From: GCA-2709075 sp964492555
Lineage (GTDB): Bacteria; Pseudomonadota; Alphaproteobacteria; MPNO01; UBA2964
Direction: 5' to 3'
Assembly (NCBI GenBank): GCA_964492555.1
Contig: CAZBKQ010000004.1
Location: forward strand, 72,813 to 136,812
DNA: 64,000 nucleotides
Made by a program: the position numbers and the translations under genes. The notes beneath the pieces are model-generated. The model was not told the origin of the DNA. It saw only the letters and a program-made list of their open reading frames with translations, and ran no database searches. Within the stretch, counting starts at the first letter, position 1. Every line of letters starts with the position of its first letter. Shown one piece after another: positions 49,973 to 58,031 of this stretch.

Positions 49973-51232
49973 TCAGCGCCGCCGCATCTGGTTACGGCAT
50001 TTGACAAGCAGCGACAACACCTCAAAGGGTTGTTCGACCTCCAGATAGCAGGGTACGCCGAGCGGCTCCAGAAGATCTTTGGCGGCTACATTGTGCTTAT
50101 GCTCGCCCATGAAGGTCACATAGACCGGTTTTCCGGGATATTTCTTTGCAAGCTCCGAAATAAATCGCAGATCGGGTATGCCGGTTTCGGTCGTCAGCAT
50201 CAGGATCGCCACCACCGCATCGATATTGCGGTCGATGAGAACGGCTTCCAAAGCATCCTTGTAGGCAACCTCATAGCCATGCATGCCGACCGAGCCGAAT
50301 ATATCGACCGGGTTCCGCATGCGGATGAAAGGAGGGGCAAGGTCCTGCAGGCGCTTCCGCGTCTTCTCCTCAAGCTGCGGCACGTCGAGCCCCAAATTAC
50401 GGCACACATCCGTCAGACAGACCGTAAAGGCGCCCGACGGTGAGAGGAAAGACACCCGGTTACCCTTTGGCAGCGGCATGGCATCCAACGCCTTCGCCAC
50501 CTGGAAAAGCTGCGAATATTGAGAAAGCCGCGTCACGCCCGCCTGTTCGATCGCCCCTTCGACGACCCGCCCGTCCGCCGCCAGCGATCCGGTATGGGCC
50601 AGCGCCGCCGCCGCGCCGGCATCAGACGCCCCGCCTTTCAGCAGGAAAACCGGCTTGGTGCGCGATACGCGCCGCGCGACCCGCAAAAAACGCGTCGGGT
50701 TCCCGATGGATTCCAGATACATGAAGATCGATCTGGTCTCTTCATCGCGGCCGTAAAATTCCAGTATGTCGCATTCATCGAGATCGACCTTGTTGCCGAG
50801 TCCGCAAGACCGCGCGACGCCGTAATGTTCGGCGCTCATCAGATGGCGGATCGATATCCCGCAAAAATTTCCCGTCTGGGCGATATAGGAAACGCTGCCG
50901 CGCGGCACCTGTCCCAGCGGAAAGAAACTGGANNNNNNNNNNNNNNNNNNNNNNNNNNNNNNNNNNNNNNNNNNNNNNNNNNNNNNNNNNNNNNNNNNNN
51001 NNNNNNNNNNNNNNNNNNNNNNNNNNNNNNNNGCGGGCAGGTCGTCTATTGATTGCACGACCGGCAAACCTTCGATTTCCCCGCCGCGCGGGTTCACCAG
51101 ATGAATTTTTCCGTCATAGCCGTTATCGAGCATATTGCGGATGACGACATTGCCGGGCTTGCCCGCCGTACCGGATGCGCCGATCACCGCGACTGAGCGG
51201 GGACTAAAAAACCTGTCCATGATGGAGGTCAT
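49973..51232 (-). CDS. ADP-forming acyl-CoA synthetase, alpha subunit (interrupted by assembly gap)
   Basis: Alpha subunit of an ADP-forming acetate/acyl-CoA ligase of the two-subunit type. The N-terminal CoA-binding domain begins FFSPRSVAVIGASGTAGKPGNVV. After the gap come FFPLGQVPRGSVSYIAQTGNF (succinyl-CoA ligase-like) and ALAHTGSLAADGRVVEGA, which holds the phosphorylated-His region. The C-terminal region is FIRMRNPVDIFGS...VPCYLEVEQPFEVL. The 100-N run covers 33 codons, where relatives have about 75 residues. It starts two bases after the beta subunit stop. It may activate a product of the HpaB route, which is inference. Confidence 0.88.
   Translation of the reverse strand: MTSIMDRFFSPRSVAVIGASGTAGKPGNVVIRNMLDNGYDGKIHLVNPRGGEIEGLPVVQSIDDLPXXXXXXXXXXXXXXXXXXXXXXXXXXXXXXXXXXSSFFPLGQVPRGSVSYIAQTGNFCGISIRHLMSAEHYGVARSCGLGNKVDLDECDILEFYGRDEETRSIFMYLESIGNPTRFLRVARRVSRTKPVFLLKGGASDAGAAAALAHTGSLAADGRVVEGAIEQAGVTRLSQYSQLFQVAKALDAMPLPKGNRVSFLSPSGAFTVCLTDVCRNLGLDVPQLEEKTRKRLQDLAPPFIRMRNPVDIFGSVGMHGYEVAYKDALEAVLIDRNIDAVVAILMLTTETGIPDLRFISELAKKYPGKPVYVTFMGEHKHNVAAKDLLEPLGVPCYLEVEQPFEVLSLLVKCRNQMRRR
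50933..51032. other. Assembly gap (100 N) inside the acyl-CoA synthetase alpha gene
   Basis: A 100-N placeholder within the CoA-binding domain. Family comparison suggests about 200-230 bases are missing. Confidence 0.9.
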
Positions 51233-51234
51233 AT

Positions 51235-51927
51235 TTAATCCCCGGTGAGAATGATCAACCCATCGACCGCTACCGGTTTCGCGCCGCGCAGGATCAGCGG
51301 ATTGATGTCGATTTCCGCGATTTCGGGATGATCGAGCGCGATCTGCCCCACTGCCATCAGCGCATGGGTAAGAATTTCGCGGTCCGCCGCCGGCATCCCG
51401 CGCACCTCATCCAGTATCTTGTGCGCCCGGATTCCGCGCAGCATGTCGCGCGCGTCCTTTTTCCGCAAAGGCGCGATACGGAACACCACATCCTGCAGAA
51501 TTTCGGTAAAGATTCCGCCCAGCCCGAACATCACCGACGGGCCGAAGCTGGGATCGCGATGCATACCGATCATAATTTCGCGCGCGCCCTTGACCATCTC
51601 CTGCACCAGCCAGGCACCGTCATAATCCTCGCCGGCCTTCTTGCCGAGATCGGCCCAGGCATCGTTCAACTCCTTCTGGGTCGACAGATTGACGGCGACC
51701 AGGCCTTTCTCTGTCTTGTGAGACTCATCAGGCGAACAAGCCTTCAGCACCACCGGATAGCCAATCTTTTTCGCAGCCGCGCGGGCCTGCGCGGCAGAAG
51801 TCACCAACACTTCCTTGCTGACGGGCACGCCATAGGCAGCGAGCACCCGCTTGCTTTCATATTCGGAAAGCGCGCGCTGTCCTCGTTTTTTCGCCTCGGC
51901 AATTATCTTCTGCGTTCGGGTTGCCAT
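51235..51927 (-). CDS. ADP-forming acyl-CoA synthetase, beta subunit (ATP-grasp)
   Basis: 230-residue ATP-grasp subunit. It shows SEYESKRVLAAYGVPVSKEVLV, GYPVVLKACSPDESHKTEKGLVAVNL (ATP-binding Lys and loop), MVKGAREIMIGMHRDPSFGPSVMFGLGGIFTEI, and the metal-binding EIDINPLIL at the C-terminus. It binds nucleotide and, with the alpha subunit, converts acyl-CoA to the acid plus ATP or the reverse. The alpha gene begins two bases after its stop. The upstream MDR gene stop is ten bases before its start. Confidence 0.9.
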   Translation of the reverse strand: MATRTQKIIAEAKKRGQRALSEYESKRVLAAYGVPVSKEVLVTSAAQARAAAKKIGYPVVLKACSPDESHKTEKGLVAVNLSTQKELNDAWADLGKKAGEDYDGAWLVQEMVKGAREIMIGMHRDPSFGPSVMFGLGGIFTEILQDVVFRIAPLRKKDARDMLRGIRAHKILDEVRGMPAADREILTHALMAVGQIALDHPEIAEIDINPLILRGAKPVAVDGLIILTGD

Positions 51928-51937
51928 CTGCCCGCTC

Positions 51938-52930
51938 CTATCCGCGGCCCGTCGTCATGACCGTCTTGCCGGCGCTTTTACCCTTTCCGATTTGGGTAAC
52001 GACCGATTTCCAGTCTTCCAGACCGACAGTCGAAGCAATCCGCGGCTTGATCTTGCCCGCCTCGTACAGGGCGAAAATATCGGCGGCAGCCGCCTTGATC
52101 ACCTCGGGCTTGAAGCGGAAATGCAGATCCAGCGCCATACCCGCCATGGTCAGGTTCTTGACGTTGAAATAGTTGGGCCGCGCGGTCGGGATGCCGTCAA
52201 CGAAGCCGATCACCACAATGCGCCCTGCAAAGGCAAGCGCCCGAAGCGCGGCGTCGAAATACTGACCGCCCACCGGATCGAGGCAAATATCCACCCCTTC
52301 CTTGCCGACCGCTTCGAAGACCTGCGCCCGCAGACTTTCCTTGGGATCGTCGAGAGACAGATCAATTGCCGCATCGGCGCCGTTTTCCAGAACGATCTTG
52401 CGGCTGTTCTCGGACAATGACCCGCCGACGGCGACACCGCCCTTTGCCTTGACGATCTGGATGGCGGCAAGCCCCACGCCGCCGCTTGCGCCCAGCACCA
52501 ACACCTTTTCGCCTTCCTTGTAGGCGCCGCGCTCCATCAGGGCGACCCAGGCGGTCATATAGGTGGTGATCATCCCGGCAGCGGTCTCGAAATCGATGCC
52601 GTCGGGAAGCGCAAAGCAGCGCGCAACGGGGGCAATCGCGACCTCCGCATAGCCGCCCCAGGGGACGATGGCGACGACCCGGTCGCCCGGCTTGAACTCG
52701 GTCACACCCTCGCCCACTTCCGTCACCACCCCGGCGATATCGCGGCCGGGTGTGAAGGGGCGCTCGGGCTTGGTCTGATACAGACCCTGCATCATCAGCG
52801 TATCGGGGAAATTGACCCCGATTGCATGTACATCGACCAGCACCTCGCCCGCGCCGGGCGCCGGCGGATCGATTTCCTTGAGGCTGTGGCTGTCGACCGG
52901 GCCGAATTCGTCGATAACGACTGCGCGCAT
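51938..52930 (-). CDS. Quinone oxidoreductase-like MDR protein, copy 2
   Basis: 330-residue zinc-independent MDR protein. The GroES-like domain includes PFTPGRDIAGVVTEVGEGVTEFKPGDRV. The cofactor motif is VLGASGGVGLAAIQIVKAKGG, and DICLDPVGGQYFDAAL is a typical quinone oxidoreductase block. Likely NADPH-dependent reduction of a quinone or enone/enoyl-CoA. It is the first gene of the unit with the ADP-forming acyl-CoA synthetase and HpaB, so it may reduce an unsaturated intermediate of an aromatic route. It is similar in type to the gene at 29817-30824. Confidence 0.88.
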   Translation of the reverse strand: MRAVVIDEFGPVDSHSLKEIDPPAPGAGEVLVDVHAIGVNFPDTLMMQGLYQTKPERPFTPGRDIAGVVTEVGEGVTEFKPGDRVVAIVPWGGYAEVAIAPVARCFALPDGIDFETAAGMITTYMTAWVALMERGAYKEGEKVLVLGASGGVGLAAIQIVKAKGGVAVGGSLSENSRKIVLENGADAAIDLSLDDPKESLRAQVFEAVGKEGVDICLDPVGGQYFDAALRALAFAGRIVVIGFVDGIPTARPNYFNVKNLTMAGMALDLHFRFKPEVIKAAAADIFALYEAGKIKPRIASTVGLEDWKSVVTQIGKGKSAGKTVMTTGRG

Positions 52931-53062
52931 AGTGAATTTCCTCGGATTTTTTTGTCAGGCGGGCGGAGACTACCACCGGGGAATGGACGGTAAAACCCCG
53001 CTCTCCCGAGCGCGCTCTGGTGCCGCGGCGACGATTTTCGGCTAAGATGTCGCCGTTCAGCC

Positions 53063-54442
53063 GTGACCCAGACAGATACAAAATCGCCCGAGCGACTTCC
53101 CGACGAGCCGATCCCCTTTCGGCACGAATACGCTATTTACGGCATCGGACTGTTCGCCACCTCCACCCATTTCATGCTGATGCCCATCGTGCCGCTTTTC
53201 GCGGCGCAGCATCTCGGACTTGAAGCCGGACTTCTGGCCGGGGTCGCGCTCGGCTGCCGACCGGCGCTGTCGTTGTTCTTCTCGATCCATGCCGGGGTTC
53301 TGATGGACCGGATCGGCACCAACAAGGTCCTGCTGGCAATGGGGATCGCAGCGCTTGTCACGCCCTTTATGTATCCGGCGTTGCCCTTTATCTGGGCCTT
53401 TATCCTGATCCAGCTGATCTCCGGCATGACGGATTCGATCGGCTGGATGGGCGCGCAGACGCTGGTCGGCCAGGTGATGAAGGGCCGCACCCGCTATGCC
53501 GGGCGCCTCGGCGCCGTGATCCGCATCGGTCATATCGTCGGCCCACCTGTTGTCGGGCACACATGGGACCTCGCCGGCCCGTGGGCTGCTTTCAGCCTGG
53601 TCGGGTTGTGCGGGGTCGGCTACCTGGTCTGTACCCTGATGCTGCCACCGATTCCCAATGCGCGCGAACGGGCGGCGGCGAAAAAAGGCACACCGGTGGC
53701 GCCCATCGCCATGCGCGATCTGACCCCGCGCCTTGCGGATTACATGGACTCGTTCCGGCTGCTCTCGGTTCCCGCCGTCGCCATTACCGTGCTGATCGGC
53801 ATGATGGTCCATGTCGGGAACAATATTAACAGCACGTTTTTCGTCTATTGGCTGGGTGAAGTAGAGGGGATTTCGGCGACGCTGATCGGTTATCTTGTGT
53901 CGCTGTCATCGGCGACCGCCGCCGCCGGATCACTATGGGCGACATCGCTGCGGCGCCGCTTCAAGGCCTATTGGGTCCTGTGGACCTCTGTCTTTATCGC
54001 GCTGATCGTGATCTGCCTCACGCCGCTGCTGTCCAGCGCGCCGGTCAAATCCTTCGTCGGGAACAGTATCGGCTGGCTGGTCGAGGTCTCGCCGCTGATC
54101 GCCGCCTATATCGCTTTTTGCCTGATGTCCTGCCTGCGGACCTTATCAAACGGCGTGCATCAGCCGCTGGTGATCAATCTGATGCTGGCAACGGCAGGAC
54201 CGGAGGCCAAGGGCCGCGCCATCGGGCTGCGCGGCACGGCAAACCGCGTGACCTCCGTCGGCGGGCCGGTGATGCTCGGCTGGCTGGCGGGTCTGATCGG
54301 GCTGGAGGCCGGGTTTTACGTAATGGGCGTAATATCCGCCGTGTTCATGTTCTGGATAGCCTGGCTGCTGATCAGGCACCCCGAAGTCCACCCGGAAAAT
54401 CAGCGCGGCAAGGACTCCGCGTCCTTGGCCAACCAGCGGTAG
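53063..54442 (+). CDS. MFS transporter
   Basis: 459-residue MFS permease with about twelve hydrophobic segments, beginning HEYAIYGIGLFATSTHFMLMPIVPLFAAQHLG. The loop after helix 2 is MDRIGTNKVLLAMG, and RLGAVIRIGHIVGPPVVG corresponds to helix 4 to 5. It is unlike the three tandem MFS genes at the window start. The start is GTG 53063. I see no better ATG in frame near the first helix. The stop overlaps the convergent BCCT transporter gene by 43 bases. The substrate is unknown. Confidence 0.85.
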   Translation: MTQTDTKSPERLPDEPIPFRHEYAIYGIGLFATSTHFMLMPIVPLFAAQHLGLEAGLLAGVALGCRPALSLFFSIHAGVLMDRIGTNKVLLAMGIAALVTPFMYPALPFIWAFILIQLISGMTDSIGWMGAQTLVGQVMKGRTRYAGRLGAVIRIGHIVGPPVVGHTWDLAGPWAAFSLVGLCGVGYLVCTLMLPPIPNARERAAAKKGTPVAPIAMRDLTPRLADYMDSFRLLSVPAVAITVLIGMMVHVGNNINSTFFVYWLGEVEGISATLIGYLVSLSSATAAAGSLWATSLRRRFKAYWVLWTSVFIALIVICLTPLLSSAPVKSFVGNSIGWLVEVSPLIAAYIAFCLMSCLRTLSNGVHQPLVINLMLATAGPEAKGRAIGLRGTANRVTSVGGPVMLGWLAGLIGLEAGFYVMGVISAVFMFWIAWLLIRHPEVHPENQRGKDSASLANQR

Positions 54443-55950
54443 AGTCCGAAACAGGACAGAATCAGAACGAGCGCGAAGGGCAGCCCGGTCGTGACGGAGG
54501 CTGTTTGCAGCGCCGTCAGCCCGCCACCGATCAGCAGCGTCGCAGCGACGATGCCTTCCGTGGTCGCCCAGAACACACGTTGCGCCACCGGCGGGTTCGG
54601 ATCGCCCCCCGCCGCGATCATATCGATCACAAGCGAACCGGAGTCTGATGAGGTTACAAAGAAGGTAATCACCACGATGGTCGCCAGCAGCGACGTCCAG
54701 AATGCCAGAGGCATGTTTTCCAGAAGCGCGAAAAGCGCATTCTGCGCGCCGCCTTTCAATGCCTCGGTCAGTCCGCCGGCACCAAACAGCTCGGTAAACA
54801 ACGCGCTGCCCCCGAATACATTGAGCCAGGCAAAACCGATCAGCGTGGGTACGATCAGCACCGCGAGAATGAATTCCCGCACTGTGCGTCCTTTCGAAAT
54901 CCGGGCAATGAACATGCCGACAAAGGGCGACCAGGAAATCCACCAGGCGTAATAGAATACCGTCCAGCTATCCTGCCAGCTGGTCCCGGTATAGGTCTCC
55001 GTCCAGGTGGCGAGACGCGGGAAATGCTGGATGTAATAGCCGATATTTTCGATATAGCCGTTCAACAGAAACAGGGTGGGCCCGAAAAAAAGCACCGCCA
55101 GCAGCAAACAGCCCGCCAGGATCATGTTCAGCTCACTGAGAAAACGGATGCCTTTTTTTACCCCGGTTACAACGGAAATTGTCGCAATCGCGGTAATGCC
55201 GGCGATCAGAGCCAGTTTGAGCTCAAGCGACTGACCGGTGCCGAACACCTTGTCTAGCCCCGCGCCGACCTGCGAAACGCCGAGACCGAGCGAGGTCGCG
55301 ACCCCGAACAGCGTCGCGAGCACCGCCAGGATATCGATCACGTGGCCCCAGAAACCGTAAATCCTGTCTCCCAGCATCGGCTGGAACAGAGAGCGTACGC
55401 TGAGCGGCAAGCCACGATTGAAACTGGCATAGGCAAGACCCAGCCCCAGCACGGCGTAGATCGCCCAGGGATGCAGCCCCCAATGCAGAAAGGTCACCCC
55501 CATCGCCTGTTCGGCGCGGGAATGCTTGCCCGGTTCGGCCAGTTGATCCAGCGGCGGCGCACCGTAATGGTAGAGTGGTTCGGCGACCGCCCAGAAGACC
55601 AGCCCGATTCCCATCCCGGCGCTGAAAAGCATGGCAAGCCAGCCCCAGGTCGAAAATTCCGGCTTGGCATCCACGCCGCCGAGCCGCAGCCGCCCGAACG
55701 GGCTGAACAACAGGAACAGCGAAAAGAGAAGCAGAAGGTTGGCCGTCAGGATAAAGAACCAGCCGGTATCCTTTGCCATAAGGGTCTTTAGGTCTGAGAA
55801 AATTCCCTCGGCATCCTTGCCCGCGGTGAGGGTAAAGACGATGAACAGAAAAATCAGAAGCACCGATGTCAGAAACACCGGAACGCTGACGCGCATACCA
55901 ACCGGCAAATCGGAAATCCGGGGCCCCGCCCCGTTCTCAGGTGACGCCAT
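54400..55950 (-). CDS. BCCT-family betaine/choline/carnitine transporter
   Basis: 516-residue sodium- or proton-coupled transporter with twelve membrane segments. Family hallmarks are SAGMGIGLVFWAVAEPLYHY and WTVFYYAWWISWSPFVGMFIARISKGRTVREFI, the tryptophan-rich segment that binds trimethylammonium substrates. It is 41 bases downstream of the sarcosine/dimethylglycine methyltransferase gene on the same strand, so uptake of glycine betaine and its synthesis are probably co-expressed for osmoprotection. ATG 55950 follows a GGGAGGG site. Confidence 0.93.
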   Translation of the reverse strand: MASPENGAGPRISDLPVGMRVSVPVFLTSVLLIFLFIVFTLTAGKDAEGIFSDLKTLMAKDTGWFFILTANLLLLFSLFLLFSPFGRLRLGGVDAKPEFSTWGWLAMLFSAGMGIGLVFWAVAEPLYHYGAPPLDQLAEPGKHSRAEQAMGVTFLHWGLHPWAIYAVLGLGLAYASFNRGLPLSVRSLFQPMLGDRIYGFWGHVIDILAVLATLFGVATSLGLGVSQVGAGLDKVFGTGQSLELKLALIAGITAIATISVVTGVKKGIRFLSELNMILAGCLLLAVLFFGPTLFLLNGYIENIGYYIQHFPRLATWTETYTGTSWQDSWTVFYYAWWISWSPFVGMFIARISKGRTVREFILAVLIVPTLIGFAWLNVFGGSALFTELFGAGGLTEALKGGAQNALFALLENMPLAFWTSLLATIVVITFFVTSSDSGSLVIDMIAAGGDPNPPVAQRVFWATTEGIVAATLLIGGGLTALQTASVTTGLPFALVLILSCFGLYRWLAKDAESLPR

Positions 55951-55991
55951 GGCACCCTCCCCTTTTTATTTTTGCCGGTTTTCCGGCTTGT

Positions 55992-56828
55992 TCAGCTTGC
56001 TTTACGGAAATGCAGGATACCCCAGGCCAGATAGCCCTTATCCGCCCCGTCGACCCAATGGCCGAGCCCCCGGATCATGTTATCGACATATTCCCGACCG
56101 GAGAGCGAGACCGCATGTTCGTAATTATTCTCCAACTCCTCGCGCACCCGGCTGTAATGGTTGCGCAGCTGGTTGGTGATGTTCTCCAACTCGACGGTCT
56201 CGAACCCGCGGGCCTCGAATTCCGCCTTGTAAAAAGCGAAGGACCCCATTGTCGCCAGGTGAATACGGTCGAGGATCGGCTGCAACACGCCGTCGGGACA
56301 ATCATCTGCCTGCATCGGGTCGGTAAAGATCACCTCGCCGCCGGGCTTGAGAACGCGATTGATTTCATCCAGCACGCGGGGCCGATCCGCCGAATGCAGG
56401 AAAGCATCCTGTGACCAGACGATATCGTATAAAGCATCCGGCTCCGGCACATCCTCAAAACTGCCATGCTTTACCGAAATGCGGTCTTCCAGCCCCTGAG
56501 ACGCGTTCTTTTCACGATTGAGCGCGTTCTGGGTCTCACTGATATTGAGACAGGTCACGCGGCAGCCGGACAAGCCGGAGATATGCCGGGCCGACCCGCC
56601 GTAGCCGGCACCCAGATCAAGCACGTTTGCGTCGCCATTGAGCCCGGCCAATTTGGACGCCATCCGCGCCACCGTGCGGTGACTGGCCGGCGCGATGGCC
56701 TCATCGGGCGTGTCGTAAAGCCCGATATGGATATCTTCACCGCCCCAGAAATGCTTGTAGAACGCGTCCGCTTCGGAGGAGTCGTAATAGGTTTCGGCCA
56801 GTTCGACCGCTGAGGCTTCACTCGTCAT
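55992..56828 (-). CDS. Sarcosine/dimethylglycine N-methyltransferase
   Basis: 278-residue SAM-dependent methyltransferase that adds the later methyl groups on the way from glycine to betaine. The N-terminal FYKHFWGGEDIHIGLYDTPDEAIAPAS block is characteristic of SDMT. The SAM-binding motif is VLDLGAGYGGSA, followed by CLNISETQN and VWSQDAFLHSADR. I chose ATG 56828, which overlaps the end of the GSMT gene by 11 bases. The frame extends 41 codons upstream inside that gene without support. The overlap implies coupled translation. Related methyltransferases of other small molecules are a weaker alternative. Confidence 0.92.
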   Translation of the reverse strand: MTSEASAVELAETYYDSSEADAFYKHFWGGEDIHIGLYDTPDEAIAPASHRTVARMASKLAGLNGDANVLDLGAGYGGSARHISGLSGCRVTCLNISETQNALNREKNASQGLEDRISVKHGSFEDVPEPDALYDIVWSQDAFLHSADRPRVLDEINRVLKPGGEVIFTDPMQADDCPDGVLQPILDRIHLATMGSFAFYKAEFEARGFETVELENITNQLRNHYSRVREELENNYEHAVSLSGREYVDNMIRGLGHWVDGADKGYLAWGILHFRKAS

Positions 56829-57627
56829 AGCCGTACATTTTCTCGGCGACATGAACGAAGAAATCCGGTTCGTCCTCGTGATAGGTTTCCTGAAAATCAC
56901 CGTATGTTTCGACATGCAGGAACCCGACATCGGATAGCAGCTTGCGCACATAATTCTTGCGCAGCGGAAACATGTTCAGATGGAACTTCGACCCGTCGGG
57001 AAAGCTGTAGGCAAAGCGCGCCAAACTGTCATCTACATGTTCCGGCTCCGCCGTCACCTTGTCCCCGCAATAGTAATATTTGTGCTTGGTCGAGAACCCG
57101 TTATCGAGGATCGAGTCGTAATTGCGCTGATCCATGATCAGAATGCCGTCATATTTCAGCGCCGCGTAGAATTCTGCGAGCGCCCGGCGGCGGTCCTTCT
57201 CGTCATGCAGATGGGTAAAGGAATTCCCGAGACAGATAATCGCGTCGTACTTGCCGTGGACGTCCTTGTTGAGCCAGCGCCAGTCAGCATGGACCGTATG
57301 CAACATCTCATCCCGTTGCCGCGCATTGTCGAACGCCTTGGTCAGCATTTCCGCGTTGCCGTCGACGCTGGTGACGTCGAAACCGGCTTTCAGAAGCCGA
57401 ACCGAGTGGAACCCGGTCCCGGTCGCGACATCGAGAATTTTCTGCTTGCCCCGTGATTTCAGAATATCGATAAAAAACTGGCCTTCGCTTTCCGCCCGGG
57501 CTTCCCAATCGATCAGCTCATCCCACTTATCGACAAAGCTCTCGATATATTCTTCCTGGTAATGATCGGTCTCGCGAACCTCGAGCGGATCCTCGCCGAA
57601 ATCCTGGGTCGATACCGTGTTGCTCAT
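56818..57627 (-). CDS. Glycine/sarcosine N-methyltransferase
   Basis: 269-residue SAM-dependent methyltransferase that performs the first methylations of glycine in de novo betaine synthesis. The diagnostic N-terminus is HYQEEYIESFVDKWDELID followed by WEARAESEGQFFID. The SAM motif is ILDVATGTGFHS. Downstream blocks HADWRWLNKD and DAIICLGNSFTHLHDEKDRR are strongly conserved in GSMT. It is the first gene of a three-gene unit with SDMT and a BCCT transporter. The route is best known from halophiles and some cyanobacteria, so its presence indicates salt tolerance. Confidence 0.95.
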   Translation of the reverse strand: MSNTVSTQDFGEDPLEVRETDHYQEEYIESFVDKWDELIDWEARAESEGQFFIDILKSRGKQKILDVATGTGFHSVRLLKAGFDVTSVDGNAEMLTKAFDNARQRDEMLHTVHADWRWLNKDVHGKYDAIICLGNSFTHLHDEKDRRRALAEFYAALKYDGILIMDQRNYDSILDNGFSTKHKYYYCGDKVTAEPEHVDDSLARFAYSFPDGSKFHLNMFPLRKNYVRKLLSDVGFLHVETYGDFQETYHEDEPDFFVHVAEKMYGYDE

Positions 57628-58031
57628 AAAACACCCCTAAATAATACGCAACGCGCCGCAAAATAGCGGCGGCCTTATGCCGTCACACGGCCTCGCGTGA
57701 AAACGAAACCGATCACCGGCGCAATATTCGATTGTTTTTGACGGCGGGGACTCCGGCGGCTTGTGCGCTGGTCCGACGACGCGTTTTCATTTTCTTTTTG
57801 TCCGCAACCACTGCGGCGGAACCGCGGGCAGCAACAGCGAGGCATTTGCCCCGACGCGTCGGCCGTCAGGGTGGCGATCCGCGAAAATCGCGAAAAATAT
57901 CGCCACCGCAACGGGTTGGACCCTAACAAGGGCACGGAAGGGCTTCAACCGCCAATCCGGGAATTGCCAGAAAAATCCAACTGCGGCACACTCTTTTCCA
58001 CAAGTCGAAAATGACAAGAAAGAAAATAACT
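57628..58031. other. Intergenic region, 404 bases, with a nested palindrome
   Basis: Divergent region between the betaine synthesis operon and the plus-strand amidohydrolase gene, so it should carry promoters in both directions. No coding sequence is supported. The most notable structure is the nested palindrome at 57870-57907. Confidence 0.6.
57870..57907. promoter_or_regulatory. Nested inverted repeat in the betaine operon promoter region
   Basis: A 9-bp outer stem (GGTGGCGAT with ATCGCCACC) encloses an inner palindrome CGCGA-AAA-TCGCG at 57880-57892. It lies about 240 bases upstream of the GSMT gene and 125 bases upstream of the amidohydrolase gene. It could be an operator or a structured leader. 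Confidence 0.45.
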
